From NCBI RefSeq assembly GCF_905475395.1, contig NC_058342.1:18448640-18512639 (forward strand): a stretch of DNA of 64,000 bases, written 5' to 3'. The translations under genes were made by a program, and so were the position numbers. Below, in pieces: positions 1 through 12,642 of the stretch (its first letter is position 1; the number at the start of each line of letters is the position of its first letter). The notes beneath the pieces were generated by a model, which was given only the letters and a program-made list of their open reading frames with translations, did not search any database and was not told the origin of the DNA. The stretch comes from Chrysoperla carnea (lineage: Eukaryota; Arthropoda; Insecta; Neuroptera; Chrysopidae).

Positions 1-41
1 GTATTTCAACAATTAACTCAGTCAATTGTTTGTTTTCACTT
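1..41 (-). repeat. INE-1/Helentron-like family, terminal piece cut by window edge
   Basis: It begins GTATTTCAACAATTAACTCA and ends GTTTTCACTT, the hairpin-bearing end of the abundant family. The rest lies outside the window. Confidence 0.7.
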
Positions 42-569
42 GTATAATTGCATTTTAAATTAACTGTAAATATACTAAATTCACAATTCGGTTAATATTG
101 ATAAAAATGATTCCTAACTTGTTAAGGGAGGGCTTTTGGAGCACATTTAACAGCACCCCCTTCGTCTCATAGTATTTAGGAAATTTGTTATATAATCGGT
201 CCAAACTCGTTAGTCAGAGGTTTTTAGAGACGCTGAACACGGATATCGCGCACCAGGTACCTCTTAGACCAATTTTGACCTCGGAGACCAAGATATTCGG
301 GTTCAGAGAACCCCAAAATCCCCGGGTAACAAGTTTGGAATCTTTTCCATCACTATTAACCGAAATGTGAATTTACTATATTTATGGTTAATTTAAATTG
401 CAATCAATTCATTATAAAGTGTACGTTATTTATGCAAATTGCATATTTTTAATTTCTTATAAATCAATTTAGGTCACAAAATTTCCTGACGCTCTAACGA
501 ATCGAATACCGAAAACTGCATTCAAATCCGACTTACAGTTCAAATTTTTCGAACTTCATTGCATTGTTT

Positions 570-750
570 CTGTGACTACATACATACACTCAATAAACAC
601 AAAACTGCATATTTATAAGTTATTTTTTTTGTTAATCTTTTCAATAGATCGATTAAAAAAATATATCTAAATTTTCATAATTCTTTGTTTTATTAAATAT
701 TATTTTTTTAAAGCATTAAATAGATATTCACGAAGCTATGACGTTTTTTA
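570..750 (+). repeat. Dispersed repeat F
   Basis: ACTCAATA(A/G)ACACA, TTTTGTT(A/T)ATCTTTTCAA and TTTTATTAAATATTA occur in the same order at 37470-37645 (Usp8 intron). Confidence 0.45.
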
Positions 751-2089
751 TACTTCCCGTTGCATACTTTTTTTATACTTCCCGTTTATTAAACTGTCCC
801 CTTGCATGTTAATTATGAGCTCTTTAATTATAAATATCTCGCTTCACAATCGATTGGAAATTTTTAATTTTTTTGTCGAATGAACACTAAATTTTAATTT
901 CATCAATTTTTTTTAGGAAAGCGGGTTCATGGCCAAACTCCCATTATCATAAATTATGCATGAAAAACATAGTTAAATTAAAAATTTGTTGTTTTTTAAA
1001 TAAAAGCAAGTGAAATTTACAAAATTAAAAAAAATACCCCGACATAAAAATTGCAAAAAGCTTTATATTTAGATATAAAAGGAGGTGCAGAAAAGAGGAA
1101 AATTGACAGCCTCAATAGTCACTTCTTAGCATCTGAACTTACACACAAGTTTTTAACCCTTTATCCCAATGGCTACAGATAGGAGCATTTGCATTCGGTC
1201 ACTAGGAATATCTCTAAGTTCAAGGAGATACAAGGCTCATGCTTATATCTACAGCCATCGGGATAGAGTGTTGAAAATTTGTATGAAGGTTCAGATAGTA
1301 AGAAGTTTAGAGATTAAAAACGTGGCTTATAGAAATCAGTCGGACTCCTAACTTAATATGCAAGTAAGACAGTGACAACCTAAAATACGAGTAAAACAGA
1401 GAGATAACATTTTTTTTCTACCTATCTCATTGCTATTAGAGAAACTGAGATAGGTAAAAGAGTCGTATACCCGTCTCGCTTCCTCCTCTATGAGCAATAC
1501 GGACTTGTGTAAAGAGACACACAATAAAGTTTATGGCACACAATAAAGTTATAACAATGGTGACTTCGACTTAAAATTACTCGCCCATGCCTGGTTTATG
1601 TTCTAAATTGAACACATTTCATGAAACATTAGTTAAGAAAACACTCAATCAAGTCTCCTTTCAAAAAAAAAAAAAAATTAAAATTGATTCATTCGTTTAG
1701 ACGAATATACTGGTTGTTTAATTTGCATCTTTGCATAGTACATATCCCTCGAGTATGAGAGAGTACGTATGTATACATTAGACAATGCTTTGCATTTTCT
1801 TGTTATGTGTTGAAAGTAGCTTCGATACACGCTGAGTTGTGTACTGCACACACAGCAGCGGTAGAACCGAAGTACAGCTTAAAGGGAGCCGAAGCTACAA
1901 CACTTGCAAGAAACTTACTACACCTATAACACCTCTTTCTTATACGCATAGCTTAACGCATGTACTCTGTAATACTCGTATGAGATGGGTTTGCGAAGAT
2001 TTAATTAAACATAATGTATTAATTGATACACACGATCCTTACAACACCACTCTTTTTGTCTCAGGGTTTAAACAAAAATTAAATAAAAA

Positions 2090-2598
2090 CAAGTGAATAC
2101 AATTGACTGAGTTAATTGTTGAAAGATCATGTATAGACAATGTTAATTACGCATTTGTTCGTTTTTTACGTCATAATATATGTAACGTATAAATTTAAAT
2201 TATAAACAATAGATACCTGTATTTTACATACTATATAATTTTTCTACGCTAATTTGCGCTGTCTGGTAGCCAGTGATGTTAACGAGAAAATGTTTCAAAC
2301 AAAAGTTTTTTTTTTATAAGGAACATTTTTTATATTTAAACTTTTGTTCTATCTGTAACGGTTTACAAGATGGGTCCTAAGGATCCAAAACCATGACCTA
2401 CGATACTCATTTAGCTTGAAACCTCAAAATTTTAGCTTGATATCTCTTTTCGTTTTTATCATGTTTACAGGCAGAAATAGATTTTATGAACACCTATACC
2501 AAAATTTTGTTTGTAGGATCAATATTTTTAAGCGTTACAAACTTGGAACTAAACTTAGTACCTATATTTTGATATATTTTATATATACATGGCATAAA
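2090..2598 (+). repeat. INE-1/Helentron-like copy
   Basis: It has the family order: AAGTG start, CAATTGACTGAGTTAATTG palindrome, GTTTCAAACAAAAG, GGTTTACAAGATGGGTCC, a short gap, GAACACCTATACC, GCGTTACAAACTTGG and an ATATACATGG end. The middle with the CAGACAGAC repeat is deleted. Confidence 0.75.
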
Positions 2599-3869
2599 AA
2601 TACTTTTTTGGGACAAGCTTTTATGAATCATGACTATTTGTAAAATTAATTTCTACTTTTTAGTAAAACAAAACTTGCACCTAAATCATGTATTTTTTAT
2701 TTAAAACTGCAAAATGTATGTATATCAAATCTGGTGGAATCGATGGGAAATCAGGTAATTACTAAAAATACATAGCCAAGCAAGTTAAATTTGATTACAA
2801 CAACGAGCAGGCGAAATTAAATAAAAGCTTGTAAATATAAGCAACATGATAGGATCGCGTTAGGAATATCATAGAGTACGCGAATAAAAGTATTATAGAG
2901 TAGACATCTTCTACCTGCACCAGAACATACCCATTAATTCCCTCTACCATGAATAGACTAACCGTTCAATATCAATTACAATTCATTTTTGTTTCGTACA
3001 GAAAACAATACGATTGACAAAGATGAAATATATTTAAATTCTATCTTCTTTAAATTGGCTTTTCGACATTGGCTGTCCGAAACAAAGATGAATTGTAATT
3101 TAAAATGAAAAAGGACAAAATAAATTTGGTATTTCTAGAAAATTAAATGCGGTTGATTAAATCTGTTTACTAAAAATACGATGCCTAATTTTTGATTTTG
3201 CATACCTCATAAAATACTGTTTAAGGTTATACGAAAACTGGTTCATAAAGCTTAAGGCTATGTGATCATTATAGATATATTCATATTTAGGATCAATACA
3301 TAGTGTAAAACAAAGTAGCTTCAAACCGCCTGTCTATCTCTAATACCTATGTATGCTTAGATCTTTAAAACTACACAACGGATTTTGATGTGTTTTTCAA
3401 ATAGATACAGTGCAGTGATTCAAGAAGAAGGTTTTTATGTATATTACACATGTATAATATAGTAAAGTGTTGAAAGGAATGTGCTTCAAAAACTTAAAAA
3501 GGTGTGCATCGATTAAGCTCAAATATTCACAAGATACACAACCAGCTTCAAGGATTTTTTAAATCTATTTTTAACCTTCAGGGGTGGAAAAGTGGGGCGA
3601 GAAGTGAGGATGAATTATCGAATATTTTCAAATATACCCAAGTGAGGTATCAAATAAAAGAGCATGACGTGTACATTACAAAACTGTAACCCCTACGCAA
3701 GGAGGGTACGAGGAGAGTGGTGAAAGTGGGGATGTTGGTGTCCAATAAACTTGAAATTTATCTACGATCTCATATAGAATCTGCCAATGCTGACGAAGTG
3801 ACGATAAAATCGAGGTTGAGCCAACATTGTTTAACCAAATCTTGATTTGTGAGGCCTTGCCCATGCATT

Positions 3870-4070
3870 GACCAAGGTTGATAAGTCTTAGTTTGCCTGT
3901 ATTTGCCCAAGCCTTGACAAGTAGTAATTCATGCTTGATTTGCCTGTCCTTGACCAAGCCTAGGCCAAGGTCAATAAATCGAGCCCCGGTCTGCTTGTCT
4001 GTCAGCCCTTACCCAAGTCTTTGCTTAAGCCTTGACATAATAAATCAAGACTTGGTTTATGAGCCTTATT
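3870..4070. repeat. Degenerate tandem repeat, about 55-60 bp period
   Basis: Three to four diverged units share CCAAG(C/G)CTTG, AATAAATC and GGTTTGCCTG-like steps (for example at 3905, 3951 and 4010). The short frames over it are by-products. Confidence 0.45.
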
Positions 4071-4479
4071 AAAGGCTGGAGCAAGGGCTGGCAAACCAAT
4101 GCTTGCCCAAAATTTGGCCAAGACACTTGCAAAACAATACTGGATAAATTCTTTGAAACTTTGATATATTTTACTATTTAACAAAGATATACATTTATTT
4201 TTCCAAAAAATCAATTTTGAATACTTTCAATTATGTATTTTCAATTAATATATTTAAAATAATAAATCTAATATTCATAAATCTAAAAACTGATTAGCAT
4301 ACATAGTCATTAGATTATTACGTCACACCATAGGAACATAATAAATGATTTTTATTATTTTCATTTAATTTAGTAATTTAATATAAAATATAAATAAGAC
4401 TAAGTGAAGCTCACTTACTGACTCATTGACATACTCACTAAATGACATATACAATTCTAAACACGTCTAGTAGCCAAGG

Positions 4480-4570
4480 GGGCGGATATTAATTACGTGA
4501 GGTATTTACGGGGGGGAGGGGATCGGGCCGATTCTTACTAAATCTCACTTCGGGGAGAGAGGGGGTCTTC
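4480..4570. other. G-rich patch
   Basis: A local G-rich run (GGGGGGGAGGGGATCGGG at about 4511) stands out from the AT-rich background. Function unknown; probably part of an old repeat. Confidence 0.3.
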
Positions 4571-5113
4571 GAAAAATTTCATTGCACATCGCAACTCCCG
4601 GAAATTCGGCAAAATTTTACAGTTTTACTAGGGAGATGCTTTTTTTTGCATTTATTGGGAAATTTTTTCCTGAAATTACAATTCATGAAATATTATTTTT
4701 TGTGACGTTAAGCCAAGGCGTTGATTACGCCAGTACTGGCCCAATTGTTATTTCCTACAAGAGGTTTTGTCGATTTGTTAAGAAGAAAATTTTTCAACAG
4801 TAATGTTGGCATAGTGGCAATGTGAAGTTATATTCAATATTAGCAAACATAGATCGGAAGCCATTAATTTTGCCCTTAATAATATAAGAATTGTATAAAT
4901 TAGTTAAAACTTTTTCTGAATACCATTTAAAAAGTATAAAAAAACTTCCATTTTCAAAGGGATTAAATTCAGTAAAAGAAAACCAGTGACTCAAACATAA
5001 TTTCAGAATGCAATTAACTTTTCTTCTTTAACTTTTGATTGAAGTAAAGCTTATAAAATATATATATATATATTACCGATATGTATATATAATTTTCTCG
5101 AATGTCCTATGCA

Positions 5114-5714
5114 CAGTGGTGGATTTACACTAGGGGCAGTCGGGGCTAGTGCCCAGGGCGGCAAATTTTCTAGGGCGGCAAAATTTGGAAAGTGAGAAAA
5201 TATTTTCAATACAATATATAATTAACTAATTCTTTTAAATAAACATTTTATTTTTCAAGAAATATAATTTATGCATTATGTATCAAATCAATATTTTGTA
5301 TATTATAATATAGGAAATTTAAGTGAAAACTATTAAAATAGTTTAATTAATTTATTTCCATAAAGGTTTGCAAAAATAAAATTTGATATTTTTATTTTCT
5401 GGAATTGATAAATTCCAGAAATATAGTTTTTTTGAAGAATTAAAAATATTTTCAAATTATCTATGTCTTTTTGATAACAGAAACTTTAATTGATCAATGA
5501 ATTTTCCTAAAATTGGAGAATTATCCAATAGCACTAATTAATTTAAATTTAAAAGAACAGTAATAAATAATATGTAATACATAATAAATTTTCTACAATT
5601 AATTAGTTATTCTAATTTTTTTTAAATAAGATTAAACTATTAAAATAAAATTTCAGTCATAGGGCGGCATTTTCTTCAGTGCCCCAGGGCGGCAGAAATT
5701 TAAATCCGGCCCTG
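5114..5714. mobile_element. hAT-type non-autonomous element with 8-bp target duplication
   Basis: The element starts CAGTGGTGGATTTA and ends with the complement of CAGGGCCGGATTTA. It is flanked on both sides by CCTATGCA (5106-5113 and 5715-5722), an exact 8-bp duplication as made by hAT transposases. GGGCGGCA blocks lie inside both ends. The 600-bp body is AT-rich with no open frame, so it is non-autonomous. Confidence 0.85.
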
Positions 5715-5744
5715 CCTATGCACTTTGTTTAATGTAGTCTACTC

Positions 5745-6555
5745 AAGTTGGCCGCTATTTGTTTTAATTTTCCAAACTCCAAAAATTTCCGAAAGTATTT
5801 TCTAGAATTTTTCTTTGTTTTTTGAGAATATTTTACAATATCACTAGTGGTAGCTACTTGCAAACTTTTAACTCCCTATCTTTTATAGTTTTAGAGTAAA
5901 TGGACCCACAGTTTTGTTCTAATTTGCGCACTCACGGGTTCACCCATGATATTTACGAAACAAAATTTCAAATAAAAGTTGTGTATGTTTTTATAAGAAA
6001 CATTTTTTATACCATGTATATTAAATATACCAAGGTATACTAAGTTTAGTCCCAAGTTTGTAACGCTTAAAAATATTGATGCTATGAACAAAATTTTGGC
6101 ATAGGTGTTCATAAAATCACCTAATTAGTCCATTTCCGATTATCTGTCTGACTGTCGTCTGTCGTCTGTCTGTCGTCTGTCCGTCTTTCATCACGATTAC
6201 TCTAAAACGAAAAGAGAAATCAAGCTGAATAAAGCATGCTGAGGACGTAAAAAGTGAGGTCGAGTTCGTAAATGAGCAACATAGGTCAATTGGGTCTTGG
6301 GTCCGTAGGACCCATCTTGTAAACCGTTAGAGATAGAAAAAAGTTTAAACATCAAAAATGTTCCTTATAAAAAAATAAACAACTTTTGTTTGAAACATTT
6401 TTTCGTAAACTTCACTGATTACCTGTGAGAGCGCAATATGGATATATCAGTTATATATGTGTGACATGTATGTATGTGTAATGCGACAGAGTAATCAACA
6501 CTGTCTACACATGGTATTTCAACAATTTACTTAGTCAATTGTTTATTTTCACTTG
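5745..6555. repeat. Two INE-1/Helentron-like copies end to end in opposite orientation
   Basis: 5745-6006 is a plus-oriented partial copy of the longer variant (TAACTCCCTATCTTTTATAG, then TTTTATAAGAAACATTTTT). At 6007 it meets a nearly complete minus copy (6007-6555), with the GTCTGTCTGTC run at about 6150-6185 and ending TTTTCACTTG. Confidence 0.75.
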
Positions 6556-6878
6556 TTATATTTAAACTTTTGTTCTACCTCTAATGGTTTACAAGATGTG
6601 TCCAAGATCCAATTGACACCTATTTTGCTCATTTACGAACTCAAACTAACTTTTTACGTCCTGAGAACACTATAAAAATTTCATTTTGATATCTCTTTTC
6701 GTGTTTGAGTTGTCGTGGTGACGAACGGACGGACAGACAAACGGAAATTAGCTAATTAAGTGATTTTTTGAACACCTATACCCAAATTTTGTTCGCATAA
6801 TCAATATTTCTAAGCTTTACAAACTTGGGACTTAAATTAGTATACCTTGATATATATTTCATTTATACGTGGTATAAT
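6556..6878 (+). repeat. INE-1/Helentron-like copy, 5' part missing
   Basis: It starts at ATTTAAACTTTTGTTCTA and runs to the TATACGTGGTATAA end, directly abutting the minus copy before it. Confidence 0.7.
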
Positions 6879-7179
6879 TAAAGAAAAAATTACGATGGCT
6901 AAAGTACAAGATAGAATAACTATTGGGATGGACGATTTATATTCCAAGTCAGTGCCCGTGATAAATATTAAGTGATACGTGATAGGTTTTTTTTTTCAAG
7001 CCAAAAAGCGAAAAAGCTAAGTGAAATCACGATTTTTATCAAAAACATTTTGTGATGTGAAAATTTTTTGATTTATGTCCTTATATTCTTTTAATAAATG
7101 TTTTTTTTTATAAAAGTCCCTAGCTGACCCAAAAAATTACCTCCTTTAGAAAAAATTACCGGTTAGGTTTTAGGCTATA

Positions 7180-7437
7180 GAGCCCATTGTGATACCATAT
7201 ATGTGTTTTACCACTTTCCGCTGATAATTTCATTTATCAGCTCCTCAATTTCAGAGGCTGAGTGCAACTCCTTCATGCATATACCATGCAACAACACCAG
7301 CCCATCACAACTATTAATTAAATTAATTAAGCTGACGCTAAGCTCACGGGTTCGACGGCGAGAATCGAACCCGCTACCCTAAGCATACCGCCGCGGGCAG
7401 AATTGGCTACGCCTTAACCAACTGAGCTAATAGGGCG
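7180..7437 (-). mobile_element. tRNA-derived SINE
   Basis: Read on the minus strand the head is tRNA-like: A box TAGCTCAGTTGG near 7430 and B box GGTTCGATTCT near 7372. The A-B spacing is longer than in a real tRNA and the cloverleaf is not complete. The unrelated body (attgattaatt, then a tgcatgaaggagttgcactc block) is shared with the copy at 19003. Confidence 0.75.
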
Positions 7438-7554
7438 AACTCAGATATTAGCAGGCCTCTCACTTAACGGAAAGATAGGCGATGCTTAGTCTATGTACTA
7501 CAATGTCAATGCATTTATTTTATAAACAAATCGAATCTTTCGTATTTCCGGTTA

Positions 7555-7740
7555 TAATCTAAAATTGTACTAGCAAAACTGAAAATATGAAAAATTAGCA
7601 TTTGTTTATGAAAACTTGTTATAAACAATTGATGCTACCAATTTTGGAAATTCCGCCTTCGATTCCACACCAAATACAGAGCAATACCTAAAACGGTGTG
7701 ATCCGCCTTTGATATTATAGTCCAGGCAAATTAAACATTA
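7555..7740 (+). repeat. Dispersed repeat E, copy 1
   Basis: Shared inverted with 11285-11480: CAAAACTGAAAATATGAAAA, GTTTATGAAAACTTGTT, CCGCCTTCGATTCCACACCA and CAAATACAGAG. No coding potential. Confidence 0.5.
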
Positions 7741-8291
7741 GAATCGTTAAATTCTGAATCGAGCAGTTTGTCAACAAGAATTTTCGGGGCTCGTAGATGC
7801 TCTAACTAAATTTTCATTTTCGAAAAAAATACTAGAAAATACTTTCCAAAATTTTCGAAATTTACGAAAACCAAATAAAAAGTTTTTCGGCTGCCATAAT
7901 AGACGATAATCCTGATGTTGAATTGGTCATATTACCCATAAAAATGTAAAATTAGACTTGATTCCATGACAAAATTTGAAAGTGAAATTAAAATTGATTG
8001 AGCTATGACGAAGTTATAAGCAATCAAAAATTACAATCAAAGGTTGCCCATCTTCTTTTATCAAAACAAAGTTTTATATGTAATCTCTATGGCGATACCT
8101 ACGTATGACGTCACCAGTGGATATCTTCCTCTTTGTTTAATAACTAGTAAAAATTTTTAAAAACCAACTTCACTTTTATATTCGTGAAGGGAGAGTTCTT
8201 TGTCTGTGAAGAACTCTCAGAAGTGATAAAAAAAATTTAGTCCGTTCCCCTATTGTGTTGGTTTTTCAAACTCTTATTATTATTTTTTTTT

Positions 8292-8370
8292 AAATGCAAG
8301 CATTGGTTTTCAACACTTTCTATACAGGATATTTTGACAATTGACTCAATCAAGTGTTTGTTTTCACTTG
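8292..8370 (-). repeat. INE-1/Helentron-like end fragment, long variant
   Basis: It holds CACTTTCTATACAGG, a diverged hairpin and the TTTTCACTTG end only. Confidence 0.6.
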
Positions 8371-8478
8371 CTGTTGAAGTAAATTGGTATATAAGATTAA
8401 AGAAATTGTAGTATTCGTCAAAGTTTGAAAATGGATTGACAGTCCGAAACAAATCACAGCATTATAAGGGTGTGATCC

Positions 8479-9599
8479 GTAATATTCACCAGTATACTGG
8501 CCAGTTCTCATGACGTCAAAAATCGACGCCACATTGTACTGGTTAAACGGGCATGATAGTTTACATGCGTTCACCGAGTGTTTGAGCAAGAAATTTATTT
8601 ATTTATTGTTCATTAAGAAGGAATAATGGCGTCTGAAAAAGACTTACTCGTAATTGACGAATACAATAAGAATAGATAGAATATATATATATATATATAT
8701 TTATTTATTTATTTATTTATTTTTATTATTTATGTCCTATGATCCCGAGGGGGACGTAGGACCTCAACAAATGCTCGCCAACGAACTCGATTCTGTGCCA
8801 TGGACTTGACTTCTCCCCAGGATTTGCCTTCTTCAGTAATTTCTTGCTCCACGGTTCTTCGCCAGGTATGACGAAGTCGGCCCACCCTTCTTTTTCCTTG
8901 GGGGTTCCACTCTAGTGCCTCTTTGACAATGCTGTTGTTTCGCCTGAGTGTGTGACCAATCCAACCATATTTGCGTTGCTTGATGGTGTGTGCTACTGGA
9001 GTTCGGTGACAGGTGTCCAGCAGGTTTTCATTGGAAATCGTGTTGGGCCAATAAATGTTGAGGATGCGTCTGAGACAACTGTTGATAAAGACTTGCAGTT
9101 GTCTGGTGATGCTTTGCGAGACTTTCCAGGTTTGACATCCATACAGAAGAACACTTTTGACATTAGTCTCGAATATTTTCAATTTAGTGTGTCTTCTGAG
9201 TTGGTATAATCTCCAGATGGGCGGAAGTTGCGCAAACGCTGCCTTGGTATTTCTAATTCTTTGTTCTACATCTTCATCAGTGCCGCCGTTTTCAGAAACA
9301 ATACTTTCGAGGTATTGGAACTGTCGTACACGCTCTATGGGTTGGTTTTTAATGATATGATCTTCGTAGTTGGCGTTGTTTATTCTCAACTCTTTGGTTT
9401 TTCCTCCGTTGATTTTCAGTCCCATCTTGTTACCTTCTTCGACTAGGTCGTTTATTTTGCGTTTAATGTCATTGATATTATATATATATATATATATATA
9501 TACATACACGCACTGGCCAGCATATTTCGGAACGATTCAACCAGTATGGCGTCGGTTTATGGCGTCATTAGCACTAGCCAGTATACTGGTGAATATTAC
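8479..9599. mobile_element. DNA element with about 70-bp inverted repeats, disrupted by a LINE
   Basis: The left end reads GTAATATTCACCAGTATACT and the right end is its inverted copy. Similarity continues inward for about 70 bp (8479-8557 against 9531-9599), through an ATGACG and CGACGCCA block. Almost everything between the arms is the truncated non-LTR element, so the original was probably a MITE of about 170-300 bp. The superfamily is not clear because no certain target duplication is visible. Confidence 0.7.
8730..9507 (-). pseudogene. 5'-truncated non-LTR retrotransposon, C-terminal part of reverse transcriptase ORF
   Basis: A 250-codon open frame matches the end of a non-LTR reverse transcriptase and its tail: GLKINGGKTKELRINN (thumb start), then QFQYLESIVSENGGTDEDV, LLYGCQTWKVS, LRRILNIYWPNTISN, then YGWIGHTLRRNN and GKRRVGRLRHTWRRTV. 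This pattern belongs to LINEs often annotated as craniofacial-development-protein-2-like. The polymerase YADD part is missing, so the copy is 5' truncated at a (TA)n run at 9480-9502. The 3' end runs into a (TAAA)n/(TA)n tail at 8680-8735. It is nested inside a DNA element with long inverted repeats (8479-9599). The frame is intact, suggesting a recent insertion. Confidence 0.85.
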
Positions 9600-10147
9600 A
9601 TATCCCAAATATAACAAATGGGAAAAAAACCAATAAAACGAATTCTTGAAATTAAAGTGTTAGTTTATTTTCATCAAAACAATAAAAGCAAATTCCCAAT
9701 TTGCTTGGCTAATTATTTATTTTGAGTCCGTGGGTGGTAGACATTTCAACGGGTAATCATCTATTAAAATTGTATTTATTTTATTGCGTATAATAATTTC
9801 TCATGCATATTACTAGTAAACATGTTATATTATTAAAAAGATATATCAACCAATATCCTTGAACTGCACCACCAAGTTAACGTGGGCGTTGTTGTTGTTG
9901 TTGGCTTAGGTGGTTAGTACTCAGCACTCAACACTCTCAGTACCTCACAATCTAAACATACCAGATATGCACAATCCTGTAGAATAATATGTCTATAATG
10001 GAGATCTGACGTACCCTAACCTAGTACAACTATCACATGTAAATTCCATTAATTGGTGGTTATTTCAATTGTACAGTATGATTTCCATTTATTGATGACA
10101 TAAGACCAAAGGTTTGTTTATACAAAGTGTCCAAAGTTATTTATTGC

Positions 10148-10790
10148 TAGCTTGATACCCACCCGCTTCACTGGGATTAAAAGTAAAAAACATCGCTTTA
10201 TAGCATCCGCCTCTCTTGATCTAACATATCTCCCTTCCATAACATTCGAAGAGATTGTTTTACATAGCTAACATATATGCAATTTTCAATTTTTTAAAGT
10301 GTAAAACAATCATAATTCATTGAGTATATCAATAAAGATGGCCATGAATTGTTTGACATTTCAAATGATCATAGATAGAGCAGTAAAATGTCAGTTTAAA
10401 TTAAATTTGTTTAATTTTTTTAAATGTATTATTCTGATGTATGAGCTACATTATTGTTCAGTTTCATTCAAATCCATTCATTAGTTTTTGCGTGAAAGCG
10501 TAACAAACAAACAATCCTTACTTTTACATTTATAATATACTAGAGTGATACCCACCCGCTTCGCTGGGTTTTGAAGTAAAGATTGATAAAGATTGCTCTC
10601 GTTTATCCGCTTTCTATAACACACAAATAATGGTAAGGATTGTTTTACACCGGTAAAATATATGTATGGTTTTCTATTTTTTTAAATGTAATATAGTCGT
10701 AATTATTCACTGAGTATATCAGAAAAGATGGCCTTGAAATATTTTATATTGACTAAAACAGAAATCTGTAATTTATGGTAATAGGTATAG
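10148..10790 (+). repeat. Two tandem copies of a dispersed repeat starting CTAGCTTGATACCCACC
   Basis: Copy 1 (10148-10545) runs from GCTTGATACCCACCCGCTTC to GCGTGAAAGCGTAACAAACA and TTTATAATATAC. A second truncated copy starts at once (10549, GTGATACCCACCCGCTTCGC). Related pieces are at 19725-19785 (minus) and 48083-48517. Similar ends occur in many insect genomes; the class (LINE/SINE tail or other) is not certain. Confidence 0.6.
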
Positions 10791-10810
10791 GGATTTGTTT
10801 ATGTACAACA

Positions 10811-11070
10811 TTTTTATATCATGTATATATGAAATATATCAAGGTTTACTCAGTTTAGTCCCAAGTTTGTAACGCTTAAAAATATTGATGCTACGAACAA
10901 AATTTTGGTATAGGTGTTCATAAAATCACCTTATTAGTCCATTTTCGGTTGTCTGTCCGTCTATCTGTCTGTCGACACGATAACTCAAAAATGAAGAGAT
11001 ATTAAGCTGAAATTTTTATAGCGTGTTCAAGACGTAAAAGTGAGGTCGAGTTCGTAAATGAGCAACATAG
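10811..11070 (-). repeat. INE-1/Helentron-like copy, half
   Basis: It runs from the ATCATGTATATATGAAATAT end through GTAACGCTTAAAAATATTGA and the GTCTGTCCGTCTATCTGTC run to GAGCAACATAG; the hairpin end is missing. Confidence 0.7.
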
Positions 11071-11079
11071 CAAATGAGC

Positions 11080-11480
11080 CAAAAAATTCTCTGTGTATAT
11101 ACAAAAGCTATAGGCATTGCAGCGAATTTTACTGGCGTTTTGTGAATAAAATAATTGTTGAACTATATAATTATCATTTAGATTTAAGATATAAATGTCA
11201 AAATCTTAATTAAAAAATAAAACTTAAAATCCTAGAACTTTACGTTGACAAACTACTCATTTCAGAATTTAAGACTTTGAAACTCGTTTCAAATATTTTG
11301 CTTGGACTATAATAGAACAGCGGCCAAAGACGGTTCGCCCCGTATTTGGTGTTCCTCTGTATTTGGTGTGGTACCGAAGGCGGAATTGATAGCGTCAATT
11401 GTTTACAACAAATTTTCATAAACCAATAAAAATTTTTCATATTTTCAGTTTTGTTAATACAAACTATAGACTAAAATATT
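11080..11480. repeat. Two dispersed repeats side by side (D and inverted E)
   Basis: 11080-11270 (TTTTACTGGCGTTTTGTG, AACTTTACGTT) is shared with 47010-47215 in Otud5 intron 2. 11285-11480 is the inverted partner of 7555-7740. Confidence 0.5.
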
Positions 11481-12099
11481 GAAAAATCATTTACAAATTA
11501 AAAATTTCGAATTTTTTCAAAAATCTAAATTAGAGTTAGAAAAGTTATTGCAAAATAAAAGTAATGGAAAAGCAGAAGCGATAAAATCAATCAATCGATA
11601 TCAATATATTCAAGAGAATGAAAACTGAACATCAACAACCTTAATTTATAAAAATCTCAAAATGTTTATGAATTTAAAGCTTAATAAACATATGAGAAAA
11701 AAATTCGAGACATACTATCCTAATATAGCACAAATATCATGTAAATTCCATTAATTGATGGCTATTTCAAATGTACCGTATGATTTTGAATAATTGATAA
11801 CCTAAAATCAAAGCCTTGATTATTAAAAAAAAATTAATGATGATTTTTATTTTGAACAAAGACTTGAAGGTTCTTTCGAAATTAACTATAAGTTTGTCAA
11901 AGGTAACCCTAGATTATTGCCAATTAAGAGAGACCGTCACGGAGGTTTCGATTTCCCGTTGGATGTCAGTAATAGACATAAATAGTTGCCTCATCGCATG
12001 CTATTGTGAGGGATTCACCAATTGATCAAAGTCTTCTTCCCTGAAGGTGAAAACAACGGATATCCTCGCTCGAATTGATCGCTCTATTCGTTATGTAGA

Positions 12100-12212
12100 G
12101 GTATGTGTTTCATCGATTAGTATTGCTAGTTCAAGAGAACTTAAAAAAATTCATTACTTTGAGAAATTTGTTATATTGAAATTTGTTACCTTACACCGAG
12201 GTTTTACTGTAA
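12100..12212. mobile_element. Terminal fragment of a pogo-like element
   Basis: The segment ends ACACCGAGGTTTTACTGTA; read inverted it starts TACAGTAAAACCTCGGTGT, followed by AACAAATTTC-type steps common to pogo/Tigger ends. The matching left end was not found, and no transposase motif is readable next to it. Confidence 0.45.
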
Positions 12213-12642
12213 ATGATAATTTATTGCATAATACTATATGCTATATACACAAAGTGGTTCATAAGTGAAGACACAGTTATTGTAAAAGAATCTTTGTATC
12301 TTTGTTATTTGTAGTTGATTTGCAACAAGTCTTGAGTCCATGGACACTATACAAGAGTACTCAACTAAAACTATAGCATTGTGGGTGTTTCTTTTGCACC
12401 GAAGTATATTGCACGAAATAAATATGAACACATACGAACGAAATGCTTTCTCGAAAACATATTTCGAAAAAAAGTTGTTGATTTTATTATGAAGAATAAC
12501 TTTCATATTAAAATTTTTGTATATCTCTTACCAGTTAAAAGTTAGAGTACACTTTTTAGTTACCTTTAAAGACAAGGTCAACCTCTACAACTTCCTCCAT
12601 AACTTTGGTATGAATTGTTTTATCTAATGCTAAATAAACTAA

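Noticed and set aside
3676..4214. Frames of 64-93 codons around 3.7-4.2 kb
   Set aside because: By-products of the degenerate CCAAGCCTTG tandem repeat.
7360..7440. Possible tRNA gene on the minus strand
   Set aside because: A and B boxes are present, but the spacing is too long, the stems do not pair and an unrelated body is attached; it is a SINE.
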